Position numbers and translations under genes: made by a program
Assembly: GCF_001625595.1 (NCBI RefSeq)
Contig: NZ_AUXT01000217.1
Location: 1-64,000 of the forward strand
Source of the DNA: Pseudoalteromonas luteoviolacea NCIMB 1942
Lineage (GTDB): Bacteria; Pseudomonadota; Gammaproteobacteria; Enterobacterales; Alteromonadaceae
Direction: 5' to 3'
Length of the DNA stretch: 64,000 nt
The notes under the pieces: model-generated
Databases searched by the model: none
Told to the model about the DNA's origin: nothing
The model's input: only the letters and a program-made list of their open reading frames with translations
Part shown: piece after piece, positions 9,226 through 17,295 of the stretch
Layout of the letters: every line of letters starts with the position of its first letter
Position numbering within the stretch: the first letter of the stretch is position 1

Positions 9226-9571
9226 TCGCTTTGCTCTGATTCTGAAAGACAATTTGCAAAAGGCAAGCTCACCGTTAGTAACCCCATTAAAGCCACACTA
9301 ATGTTTCTTCTCCCTAATAAAGCCTTGTTTGTCTTGCCATTGATGCTTTGTTTAAACATTTTAACCTTCTTAATTGTTTGGCTGTCTGGCGTTGATCCGT
9401 TAAACCCGAATTTTGTCTTGGGGAGCAAATAGAAGGATCGAGACTTTTAGTGGTGAATGGTGGCGTTTACTTACTTGTATGTTTTTGCATAGCGGTGTTA
9501 TACATTTAATTTTGAACATGTATGGGTTGTTTATGGCATCACTTTTGATTGTTGCTCATTGTGTTCCATAA
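9226..9571 (+). pseudogene. Rhomboid-family intramembrane protease, decayed N-terminal fragment
   Basis: One frame gives NPIKATLMFLLPNKALFVLP..LSGVDPLNPNFVLGSK and stops at a TAG near 9430. After a frameshift a second frame gives FSGEWWRLLTCMFLHSGVIH and LNMYGLFMAS, then stops at about 9571. GEWWRL..FLH..xxHLxxNMY is the hallmark of the L1/TM2 part of rhomboid proteases. The later catalytic GxSG and His segments are absent. The fragment starts at the right end of the IS remnant, so insertion followed by decay is a reasonable history. Confidence 0.75.
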
Positions 9572-9629
9572 AATCTGGGTGTTGTAATGTCTAAACCCAA
9601 TATTGTTTGTCTGTCACAAGATAGAATAC

Positions 9630-9764
9630 ATGAAAGTGAATATAGTTTTGTTACATGAGTTTTCTGATATTCGTATTGATGTGGTCATCAGGCCCTCTCC
9701 ATTTTATTTCGACAGCGTTAATACTGACGAGGATATTTTGCTTGCAGTTATTGATTCTTGTTAA
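9630..9764 (+). CDS. Hypothetical 44-residue ORF (doubtful)
   Basis: ATG 9630 to TAA 9764 encodes a short acidic peptide ending in DEDILLAVIDSC. No domain is recognised and no clear ribosome-binding site is seen. It lies in a decayed region after the rhomboid remnant, so it may be a leftover of a larger gene or chance. Confidence 0.2.
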   Translation: MKVNIVLLHEFSDIRIDVVIRPSPFYFDSVNTDEDILLAVIDSC

Positions 9765-9859
9765 AGAAGTTATGCTTGTATGTGGTAGAATACTGCTCAA
9801 ATACAATGTCAAAATTTCAGCAAGTATTTAAAAACAGTTGCTTACGTAGAGATATAAAA

Positions 9860-10618
9860 TTGGAAGAATTATTAAAGCCGATCAAAGAGTTCTTGGGTTG
9901 TGAAACGCCAAATGAATGGATTGAGGAAGCCGTAAAAGTAGAAAACCTCCCAACCGTGCTATTAGACCACCTTGTGTGTGAGTTAAAAGCGGCTCAGTCA
10001 GCCATGTATTTAATCAGAAAGTATGCGGTTGATAAAGACAGTGGGACGGCACTTTTAGAATGGTTAAAGCCATACGAAGATTTTACTTATCGTAAAACAG
10101 GTAACTGGCAAGATTTAGCTGATTGCAATAAATTGAATAAATCGATGGTGCCAAAAGCGCAAACCTCTTATGGCCAAGACCTGATTGACAAAATGGTATT
10201 GCTCATTAAAGAAGAGTTACATCACTTCTACCAAGTTTTAGAAATCATGCATGACTGTGGTGTTAAATATGAATACTGTGCATCAAGCCGTTATGCCAGT
10301 GGCTTACTTAAACATGTTCGGACATATGAGCCTGAAAAATTGATAGATAAACTTATTTGTGGTGCGTATATCGAAGCTCGTTCATGCGAGCGATTCGCTA
10401 AGCTAGCGCCACATGTTGATAAGCGTTTAGGCGATTTTTATGTGTCTTTGCTTCGCTCAGAAGCTCGCCATTACCAAGACTACCTGACATTGGCTGAAGA
10501 AATAGCAGGTCGTGATATTTCTGAAAGGGTGGCATATTTTGGAAAAGTAGAAGCTAATTTAATTGCGTCGCCCGATGAAGACTTTAAATTTCACAGTGGT
10601 GCTCCTGTTGCAGCCTGA
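9860..10618 (+). CDS. miaE: tRNA-(2-methylthio-N6-isopentenyladenosine37) hydroxylase MiaE
   Basis: A non-haem di-iron oxygenase that hydroxylates ms2i6A37 in tRNA. Ferritin-like iron-binding motifs are visible: DHLVCELKAAQ (Glu41), KEELHHFYQVLE (Glu118/119, His122), YIEARSCERF (Glu172, Glu177) and SEARHYQDY. TTG 9860, preceded by AGAG 8 bases away, gives 252 residues, the length I recall for characterised MiaE. An upstream ATG at 9806 would add 18 residues without family character. It is convergent with the EPS polymerase gene, 8 bp apart. Confidence 0.93.
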   Translation: MEELLKPIKEFLGCETPNEWIEEAVKVENLPTVLLDHLVCELKAAQSAMYLIRKYAVDKDSGTALLEWLKPYEDFTYRKTGNWQDLADCNKLNKSMVPKAQTSYGQDLIDKMVLLIKEELHHFYQVLEIMHDCGVKYEYCASSRYASGLLKHVRTYEPEKLIDKLICGAYIEARSCERFAKLAPHVDKRLGDFYVSLLRSEARHYQDYLTLAEEIAGRDISERVAYFGKVEANLIASPDEDFKFHSGAPVAA

Positions 10619-10626
10619 GTATTGTT

Positions 10627-11985
10627 TTAATTAGATGCTCGTCCACTTGGGAATCGCTCAATCTGGCGACTTGTACGGCTCCCACGGCGGCGCTTTCTGC
10701 GCTTAGTCTCATGGGCTTCATCTTCACCTTTAAATACGAGACCAAACCACAGAAGCGCTGGCCAGTACAAAAAAGATAAAATTTCTAAGTTTTCGAAAAA
10801 GCTATAACAGATAAATACGGTCATTAAACACAGCGCTGTTTGTGCCGTTTTCGAGCCTTGTGACTTTACTAAAAAGTATATCATGGTGATGGCCATCGGC
10901 ACGGCCAGTGCGATTGCGCCAACAATCCCTTTAACAAACAGCAACCCATACCAACTATGGTGCGAACCGATGGGCATACGCTCAACGATTTTTGGTCCAC
11001 GTTCCACGATACCGTGCCCCCATATCGGTGCCTCAGCTTCCCAACGCTGTATAGCGATATTAGCCAGTGCCTGCCTGACTCTGGTAGAGCCTGGGCGCTG
11101 TTGTTTGATGGCTTCATACGAGTCCATTATCCAATTATATACTGGTTCACCTAGCAGCAGGACTGCTGGGACAACAAAGCCGAGCATTAGCAAAAACCAG
11201 GGCTCTTTGAATTTATCGCTGAACATCACCATTGGAAACAGCATAATAAAAATAGCAATACCTGCGCGCGATTGAGACAGTAACAGCATTGCCCAACAAC
11301 CAGCGATAGCCCATCTGCGGATACGCGCATTTTGTTCCTGCAAACAGAAAACTAAATAAATGCATGCCATAAATCCAGCAGCAGGTGCCCAAGGAGTGAA
11401 AAATCGCCAGCGGCCAGCGCCTGTCTCTGGGTTAATACCATAAAAGCTCACCATAAAGAAGCTTTCTCCGGGTCCGCCAATGACTTTAAGCGGGGATAGA
11501 AAGATATCACCAGGTAAACGGCCTAGGTAAAAAATGAAAGAAACAACCGCAAAGATAAGCGTTTGAATCGCAATGATACAAACCGCACGGATGATCACCT
11601 CTTTTCTCACTTGGATCATATTTGCAATGAAAGGAAACAACGCAAGCAATGCCCACCCCTTCATCCAACCAATGGACGATTTGATGGTTTTTCCTATTCC
11701 CAAGGACCAATTAAAATGGGCGATAATAAGTGCCACCAGCATCACTAACATGGCTATTGTCCAGAGCCATACCATAGGACTTACTGATGCATGTTTGGTA
11801 TCTACTTCAACATAAATTCGGGTAATTACCATCGCGAATAAAAGCCACCCGATAACAGAGCCTAATACGTATAATGTGCCTGTTAAAAACGAGGGGTAAG
11901 TTAAAACCAGCCCAGCCCAAACAACAAACTCTTCAGAGCTAATAAATTCTTTTTTTTCGCCTGGTAGCGCTGAGAGTAATAACAT
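10627..11985 (-). CDS. O-antigen ligase/Wzy-like EPS polymerase
   Basis: 452 residues with about 10-12 membrane spans and a periplasmic loop in the second half (RVRQALANIAIQRWEAEAPIWGHG..SHHSWYGLLFVKG), typical of the Wzy_C/O-antigen ligase superfamily. It probably polymerises the lipid-linked EPS repeat units at the periplasmic face. The C-terminus is a strongly basic Arg/Lys tail (KRRKRRRGSRTSRQ). It starts 3 bp after the stop of the Wzz-like gene, indicating translational coupling. Ligase cannot be told from polymerase by sequence, but the EPS context favours polymerase. Confidence 0.82.
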   Translation of the reverse strand: MLLLSALPGEKKEFISSEEFVVWAGLVLTYPSFLTGTLYVLGSVIGWLLFAMVITRIYVEVDTKHASVSPMVWLWTIAMLVMLVALIIAHFNWSLGIGKTIKSSIGWMKGWALLALFPFIANMIQVRKEVIIRAVCIIAIQTLIFAVVSFIFYLGRLPGDIFLSPLKVIGGPGESFFMVSFYGINPETGAGRWRFFTPWAPAAGFMACIYLVFCLQEQNARIRRWAIAGCWAMLLLSQSRAGIAIFIMLFPMVMFSDKFKEPWFLLMLGFVVPAVLLLGEPVYNWIMDSYEAIKQQRPGSTRVRQALANIAIQRWEAEAPIWGHGIVERGPKIVERMPIGSHHSWYGLLFVKGIVGAIALAVPMAITMIYFLVKSQGSKTAQTALCLMTVFICYSFFENLEILSFLYWPALLWFGLVFKGEDEAHETKRRKRRRGSRTSRQIERFPSGRASN

Positions 11986-11988
11986 AGC

Positions 11989-13389
11989 TTATGCCTTAGC
12001 CTTGGGTTTTTCTACGACAAGCGCGACAATCTCTCTACGCTTGTTCACCATTAAAATGGCAGCAGAAGTGAAAATCATTGCAAATAATGCGGCTGCAACT
12101 GCTAGGCTCTTCTTCGGACTAACTGGTTTCATAGCCACTGACGGAGGCGTCATAAGTTGTACTATCGGATACGATGCAAATACGTCTGCTTTACCCGCTT
12201 CAAGACGTGCTGCGGCGGATGTGAAGACCGCTTCTGCAAGATCAAACTCTCGCTCTAATCTTTCTAGTTCAGCGGCTTCTCTAGCGTAAATTTTGATTTT
12301 TTCATTAAGTAAAACTTGTGCTTGGTCAAGCTCAAGAAACTGTGCTTGTTTGCCTTTGTTCAGAGCGTAAGCATTGATTAAGTCTGCGAATAGCTGCGCG
12401 CGCTTTGGGTTGTTTTTTAAATCAAGTGAGGTAAAGATATGCGCTGCGTTTGGACCTACAAGTCCTTGAGAGCGATTTCTCAGAGACTGCTTTGACTGTT
12501 CAAAGCGAGCAAATTCTGCTTTTACTTTTGGGTGGCCATCGCCCCAACGCGAGCGGTATTCACTCAACTGAGATGCGCTTGAAGTTAGTTCAGATAAGTA
12601 ACCACGGAACTCTCCATCAGATTGTAAAACAAAAGCTTGACCTGCCATTGCTGGTGACACACCTAAATCAACACTTAACTGGTTAACATAATCATCACTT
12701 TGACCGATTTCGGCTTGGATCATAACCATTCTTTCTTTGATTGTTGCAAGTGTTGCTGTTTCTCTTAGTAGCTGTTCTCCTGAAACAAGTAATGAACGCT
12801 GTTGAAAATCGATGATATTGTTACGGGTAGCGTTTAATCTTTCACGGTACTGATCTAACACAGCTTTGATGCTTTCATCGCGACGTTTAACTTCATCTGC
12901 GCGCAGATGGTCTAATTGTGCTTGTAGTGCATCGTAAAGGGCCCACGCTTTTTGTTGCGCCATTTTGGCTGAATTTGCGGTTGTTTCGACATTTAATATT
13001 GAGGTTTGCTCGGTCAATCTTATTTTGGGGTTGCCAAAGTCGCGGATGTGAATGTTCAAAGACTGAGCTGCATTTTCTATTAAATTGCGGCTCATTAGCA
13101 TCTCTTTGTAGTTCACTCTAGGGTTGTAGCCTTTGCCAAAAGGTGCACTAGTAGATGACACCACTTGTCCTACTTCATCAATAGAAACCTGGCTATTTGC
13201 TCCTGTTCCTGGAAGTACAATATCTAGGTCGCTTTTGTATGTCGGCGCTTTTTGCAAGTAGACGATGACGAGCATTACAATTATCACGTAGCTAATTAGA
13301 CATGCTACCAGATAAGGTCTGTGCAAAGCTCTGTAAACACTTGCTCTGAAGCGGCTATAAGGTGTTGTGACTTGAAGTGCGGTACCCAT
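11989..13389 (-). CDS. Polysaccharide co-polymerase (Wzz/GumC type)
   Basis: 466 residues. An N-terminal membrane segment (about 28-46), a long coiled-coil periplasmic region (about 130-400), and a second membrane segment preceded by the Pro-rich PPSVAMKPVSPKK (about 415-450) define the chain-length determinant family. No C-terminal tyrosine-kinase domain is fused, and none is encoded separately in the window. It should control chain length and couple the polymerase to the outer-membrane exporter. It lies between the exporter gene (12 bp upstream) and the polymerase. Confidence 0.88.
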   Translation of the reverse strand: MGTALQVTTPYSRFRASVYRALHRPYLVACLISYVIIVMLVIVYLQKAPTYKSDLDIVLPGTGANSQVSIDEVGQVVSSTSAPFGKGYNPRVNYKEMLMSRNLIENAAQSLNIHIRDFGNPKIRLTEQTSILNVETTANSAKMAQQKAWALYDALQAQLDHLRADEVKRRDESIKAVLDQYRERLNATRNNIIDFQQRSLLVSGEQLLRETATLATIKERMVMIQAEIGQSDDYVNQLSVDLGVSPAMAGQAFVLQSDGEFRGYLSELTSSASQLSEYRSRWGDGHPKVKAEFARFEQSKQSLRNRSQGLVGPNAAHIFTSLDLKNNPKRAQLFADLINAYALNKGKQAQFLELDQAQVLLNEKIKIYAREAAELERLEREFDLAEAVFTSAAARLEAGKADVFASYPIVQLMTPPSVAMKPVSPKKSLAVAAALFAMIFTSAAILMVNKRREIVALVVEKPKAKA

Positions 13390-13400
13390 GATACACCCCT

Positions 13401-14672
13401 CTAAAAGACTTTAAACGGTGTTACTATGTCTAAAACGGTACGTGCTACGTCTCTTAAATTAGTAATATCCGAGTCGTAACAAGCGATGGCGTCATTTGGC
13501 ATTACGTATGGGTTTATTTGATCCCTGTACGGCATACGCATTAGCTGCTCTATAGAGCGCTCAATGACTTGAGTTTGTTGAGTAATTGGGTGTGTACTGA
13601 CTAACACGATGCGGCGAGGCGCATTTGTATAGGATTTACCACCCACACAGTTAGCTGAAACAGCTGCCTGCAATAATCTGGTGCCATAAGGTAGGTTACT
13701 GGAAAAGCGACCAATGGCTGCATTTGAGTTACTCTCAGCAGAGTCTATTAAATTCGACATAAAGACGCGAAACCCTTTAGGCGTAATTTGTGATGGGCGA
13801 ACCAAGTGTGGTTGAAAACAGCCCGTGCTAGGCACAATAACTTGGTCGCCAGCAATAAGCGCATAGTCTGTCACTGGCTCGCCGGTCAAGATGCCAGTGA
13901 GGTCGACTTCTACCTGCCAACCTGAACGGATCAAAATGACTTGATCAAGTTTTGCATCGGGACGAATACCAGAAGCGGTTCTTACAGCCTCAGACAGCAA
14001 GCGTTTTTTAGTTTGGTCGCCTGAAGCTACTAGGCGGTCTTTGTGGACTTGTGCAGGAATTGAAGCGTTAATTGTTACTCGGCCTGGCTCGAAGACAGCA
14101 CCGGAAACAGGCACTTCTATTGCTGCTAAATTTAGCACTTTGATGTTTACATCTAGTGTACTGGCCTTAAAAATGTTTGCTCTGATAAGCGCCAGTTCTA
14201 TACGTTCACTCAGGTGCTGAGTTGTAAGGCCCGCTGCGAATATGGGTTCAATTGCAGGCATCTCAAGTAGACCCGAGTTATCTAAAATATAGTTACCATT
14301 AAACCCTTCACCGAATTCCATACTTACTTCAATTAAGTCGCCAGGGCTAAGAGGCAATGAACTGGCGTTTTTACCGCCAAAAACAGGCACAGGTGCTTGG
14401 TTGTTTGGGTGAGTTTTGATTGCTCTATCAACGCGGTATTGTTTAGTAATTGCAAACTCATTGGCGCTTGAGCAGTCTAACCCAGCTGCGAACACGGTAC
14501 CTGGTTTAGACGGTGAAATGATATTGCCTTGCGCATTCGGGTGTCCGTAAAAACGGTCATCTTTGTCTTCTAACTCTACTGTTCCGTCAATATGTGCACA
14601 GCCAGCGATGGTCGCAAGCTGGCATACAAGTGCCAACATGCTTAGCTTGGATTTTAAGTGAGTGACTGACAT
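13401..14672 (-). CDS. Outer-membrane polysaccharide export lipoprotein (Wza-like)
   Basis: 423 residues. The signal peptide ends in a lipobox (TIAGC, Cys25), so the protein is likely lipidated. A Poly_export domain (LSPGDLIEVSMEFGEGFNGNY.., about 105-190) is followed by SLBB-like beta-grasp repeats (EVPVSGAVFEPGRVTI; then VEVDLTGILTGEPVTDYALI). Proteins of this kind form the outer-membrane channel for EPS. It is the first gene of the exporter-copolymerase-polymerase operon, and a sigma54-type promoter lies just upstream. Confidence 0.9.
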   Translation of the reverse strand: MSVTHLKSKLSMLALVCQLATIAGCAHIDGTVELEDKDDRFYGHPNAQGNIISPSKPGTVFAAGLDCSSANEFAITKQYRVDRAIKTHPNNQAPVPVFGGKNASSLPLSPGDLIEVSMEFGEGFNGNYILDNSGLLEMPAIEPIFAAGLTTQHLSERIELALIRANIFKASTLDVNIKVLNLAAIEVPVSGAVFEPGRVTINASIPAQVHKDRLVASGDQTKKRLLSEAVRTASGIRPDAKLDQVILIRSGWQVEVDLTGILTGEPVTDYALIAGDQVIVPSTGCFQPHLVRPSQITPKGFRVFMSNLIDSAESNSNAAIGRFSSNLPYGTRLLQAAVSANCVGGKSYTNAPRRIVLVSTHPITQQTQVIERSIEQLMRMPYRDQINPYVMPNDAIACYDSDITNLRDVARTVLDIVTPFKVF

Positions 14673-14708
14673 GGCTTATTCCTTAATAAGACGTTTGCTG
14701 ATTTAAAT

Positions 14709-14726
14709 AAAGCATTAATTAGGCCA
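14709..14726 (-). promoter_or_regulatory. Putative sigma54 promoter of the EPS export operon
   Basis: On the minus strand CTGGCCTAATTAATGCTTT shows the invariant GG-N10-GC spacing, with -24 TGGCC and -12 ATGCT. The -12 GC (14713-14712) is 41 bp before the ATG at 14672, matching the other candidates in this locus. Confidence 0.65.
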
Positions 14727-14821
14727 GTTGTCTAAATCCTTTATATTCATGTGGTTATATGTTTCTCTTTCAGGTTTTTCGTGTCTATTGTGCAATTTGC
14801 ATTGGGGTAATTTTGCAATAT

Positions 14822-14849
14822 AAAAAAACCAGCAGATGCTGGTTTTTTT
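14822..14849 (-). terminator. Terminator after the glycosyltransferase gene
   Basis: Palindromic stem ACCAGC-AGAT-GCTGGT flanked by seven A on one side and seven T on the other. It lies 22 bp past the stop of the glycosyltransferase gene (14871) and separates it from the export operon. Confidence 0.88.
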
Positions 14850-14870
14850 GTTTTTAATACTAAAAGAGCC

Positions 14871-15878
14871 TTAATTAGACTTTTGTAGGTACGCCGCGCC
14901 ACGCATAGCCGCATTTTCGATGGCGTTGTAGAGACTGTTTGGTAGGGCGCATAAATAAGTGCAAGCCAACGTCGCCAATGTACGTTTTGGTTCCTCTTTT
15001 AAAATACGCCAATTGGTTTTTAATGCTTCGTGCATTAGTTTAATAGCTTGAGTACAGTTGCGAGATTGAATTGCTCGGCGGCATAAGTAACGTAGCTGAT
15101 ATGCTTTGGCAAGCGAAGCGTATTTACTAAAGAAGGCATCGTGGCCAATACGGTTTTGGTCCACAGCATATTGCCAACTGTTAAATTGTTTATGTAAATT
15201 TGAAGATAACCCTGAGGCGTTGACTCTGTAGAAGGTCAATGGTTGATCAATACCTTCGATCTTGAAATCAGTATCTAGTGCGATGCGTAGCCACAGCTCG
15301 ATGTCTTCCGATTGACGAAGTTCTTCATCAAAATATTGCACCCAGTTGCGCATGCCATCTTGAAAAGCAATGCTGTCTAGAACGGTTTTACGGATCATGG
15401 GCGCTGAGCCATTGCCGATTGGGTTGCGACAAAAAATATGCTTAGTGGTGATGTTTTTTAACTTAGGAAACTGTCCTATACCAAGTGGGGCATCGTCTTC
15501 ATCTATAAACAATGATGGGCAATAGCTGATGCCTAGTTGGTCATTGGCCTCAAGATGCGCAACGTGTTTTTCCAGCTTTTCTGGTGCCCAGTAATCATCG
15601 GCATCAAGTAATGCGATATAGTCGCCTTGTGCCGCACGTATACCAGTGTTTCTAGCGCCTGATAAGCCTCTATTGAGTTGTGAAATCACTTTGATCCGAG
15701 CATCGTCGAATTGCGCGACCTTTGCCAACGTGTCATCGCTGCAACCATCATCTACACAGATCAGTTCAAAGTCCTGATAGGTTTGTTTCAGCACTGAGTT
15801 TATGCTCAGCTCAATATATTTACCTACATTGTACATAGGGATAACGACACTAACTGTTGGGTGGATTAAGCTGTTCAT
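14871..15878 (-). CDS. Family 2 glycosyltransferase
   Basis: 335 residues, GT-A fold. Start TVSVVIPMYNVGKYIELSI, nucleotide-binding VDDGCSDDT (about residue 42) and metal-binding ALLDADDYW (about 93-101) are clear. It probably adds one sugar to the lipid-linked EPS unit on the cytoplasmic side; the donor cannot be read from sequence. The gene starts 10 bp after the flippase stop, so the two form an operon ending in the terminator at 14822-14849. Confidence 0.9.
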   Translation of the reverse strand: MNSLIHPTVSVVIPMYNVGKYIELSINSVLKQTYQDFELICVDDGCSDDTLAKVAQFDDARIKVISQLNRGLSGARNTGIRAAQGDYIALLDADDYWAPEKLEKHVAHLEANDQLGISYCPSLFIDEDDAPLGIGQFPKLKNITTKHIFCRNPIGNGSAPMIRKTVLDSIAFQDGMRNWVQYFDEELRQSEDIELWLRIALDTDFKIEGIDQPLTFYRVNASGLSSNLHKQFNSWQYAVDQNRIGHDAFFSKYASLAKAYQLRYLCRRAIQSRNCTQAIKLMHEALKTNWRILKEEPKRTLATLACTYLCALPNSLYNAIENAAMRGAAYLQKSN

Positions 15879-15888
15879 AATCTGCTCC

Positions 15889-17127
15889 TTATGCGGGCTT
15901 TATGGTTCTGAATTTGATAAACATATTTACGGCTGGGAACACTAGCCATAAAACGCTTGATAAAAGTAGTACGAGGGCGAATGTTTCTGGCGTCTGTGGG
16001 GTCATAGCAAAGACCCCTGCGAGTGAAACGAGTAAGCAATATGCACACTGTTGTGCCTCTAAACGAAAAAGGCCTTTGCTGCGCAGTACCGCACCGTATG
16101 TATCTGACCAAACAGAGGTGATTGCGATAAGGCAAAGCAGGCTAGTGGTGGTAAAGCTAGCCTGCCATTCAGCTGAGAATAAAAATGGCACGTATACTGG
16201 AACCAAAGCTGATTGGCATATAAATACTAGAGATACAAGGATGGTCACAACGGCGATTTTCTTGCTTTGACTGTTACTAGGGTTAGCCTTTTGCTGTTGA
16301 CAGATATAGGGATAAAGCGCCGTGATATAAGCTTGGCTGATAGACATTGCGAGGCCAATTCCCGCGCTTTTAGCAAAGCTGTATAGACCAAATAATTCTG
16401 GTGTCATCAGCCTGGCTGCAATGAATACATCCATATTGATTCTTAGCGAGCGAAGCGCATCGGCAGCTGCGAGTTGGCTTGAGGTCATTAACAGCCGCAC
16501 GAATATTATGCGATCAAACCCGATATGGTGAGGCTGCGTTTTAACTACTAAAAAGGCGGCCAACCACAATATTGCAAACGCCCACTTCGCGTAAACGATA
16601 GCAAGTAGCCCTGCATCTAAGTATAAAGCGACAGCAATCGCAAAGTTTTCAATGATGATACACACACTACTAATAACACTGAACAAGGCCATGCGGTTTT
16701 CACGTTGTACGAGGAATGCTTTGGTGCTAACGACGGGAAAGACTAGATACGTGATGGCCATTAACGCCACGAGTGCGAAGATGTCGTGTTCTGGGAACAA
16801 CCAATGGGTGCAGTATGCCACAGCGAGTTGAACAAGAAACAGGCCGATACAAATGACCCATTGAACGCACAAGCCATTGGCGAGTAAAGATGGCAATTCC
16901 TGATCTGTCGCTCTGATTATTTGAGCGCCAGTACCAGAGCGAAGTAAAAGGCGCAATACTTCGTGGATACTCAGTGCAAGCATTGCTGCTCCGTATTCCA
17001 CGGGCAGTAAAAATGCGGCCATTGCCATAATACTTATAAGGCGCGACGCCTTAGCAACTACTTCAGCACCAATCAGCCAAGAGGTGTTTCTTAGAAGAAG
17101 AGTGATAGAGTATTTGCCTGCCTGCAT
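15889..17127 (-). CDS. Oligosaccharide flippase (Wzx/MOP family)
   Basis: 412 residues with about 11-12 membrane spans and the polysaccharide-synthase-type start (NTSWLIGAEVVAKASRLISIMAMAAFLLPVEYGAAML..). The family moves undecaprenyl-linked repeat units across the inner membrane. It is first gene of a two-gene operon with the GT2 gene. A degenerate sigma54-like sequence lies 37-50 bp upstream. Confidence 0.87.
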   Translation of the reverse strand: MQAGKYSITLLLRNTSWLIGAEVVAKASRLISIMAMAAFLLPVEYGAAMLALSIHEVLRLLLRSGTGAQIIRATDQELPSLLANGLCVQWVICIGLFLVQLAVAYCTHWLFPEHDIFALVALMAITYLVFPVVSTKAFLVQRENRMALFSVISSVCIIIENFAIAVALYLDAGLLAIVYAKWAFAILWLAAFLVVKTQPHHIGFDRIIFVRLLMTSSQLAAADALRSLRINMDVFIAARLMTPELFGLYSFAKSAGIGLAMSISQAYITALYPYICQQQKANPSNSQSKKIAVVTILVSLVFICQSALVPVYVPFLFSAEWQASFTTTSLLCLIAITSVWSDTYGAVLRSKGLFRLEAQQCAYCLLVSLAGVFAMTPQTPETFALVLLLSSVLWLVFPAVNMFIKFRTIKPA

Positions 17128-17160
17128 GGTTTTAGCCTCTGATTAAGTAATAACCTTACT

Positions 17161-17178
17161 AATCAATAATCAGGCCAA
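17161..17178 (-). promoter_or_regulatory. Degenerate sigma54-like promoter of the flippase operon
   Basis: Minus-strand TTGGCCTGATTATTGATTAG resembles the export-operon promoter (TGGCCT-ATTA), but -12 GC is replaced by GA. The position, 37 bp before the flippase ATG, is consistent with the others. The psp operon promoter here also has GA at -12. Confidence 0.4.
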
Positions 17179-17244
17179 AATGTAACTTTTTTAAATTGTT
17201 GTATTTTATAACTTTTATCTAAAACCTTATTTTTCATTTTGATT

Positions 17245-17282
17245 GAATTGCAGAATGCGAAGCATCGCATTATCGAATTGCA
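17245..17282. repeat. Dyad flanked by direct repeats between regulator and flippase genes
   Basis: AATGCGA (17254-17260) and TCGCATT (17265-17271) form a 7-bp inverted repeat with a 4-bp spacer. GAATTGCA flanks it as a direct repeat at 17245-17252 and 17275-17282. It lies about 70-105 bp upstream of the flippase promoter candidate, where an enhancer for a sigma54 activator would be expected. No T-run follows it, so it is a poor terminator. Confidence 0.5.
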
Positions 17283-17295
17283 AAGAGAAAAGGAG

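Noticed and set aside
9216..9428. 70-residue minus-strand ORF
   Set aside because: It is antisense to the rhomboid-like fragment, whose plus-strand frame has clear family motifs. No ribosome-binding site or domain supports the minus-strand reading.
10883..11275. 130-residue plus-strand ORF opposite the EPS polymerase
   Set aside because: Shadow of the membrane-protein gene on the other strand; no start signal or domain.
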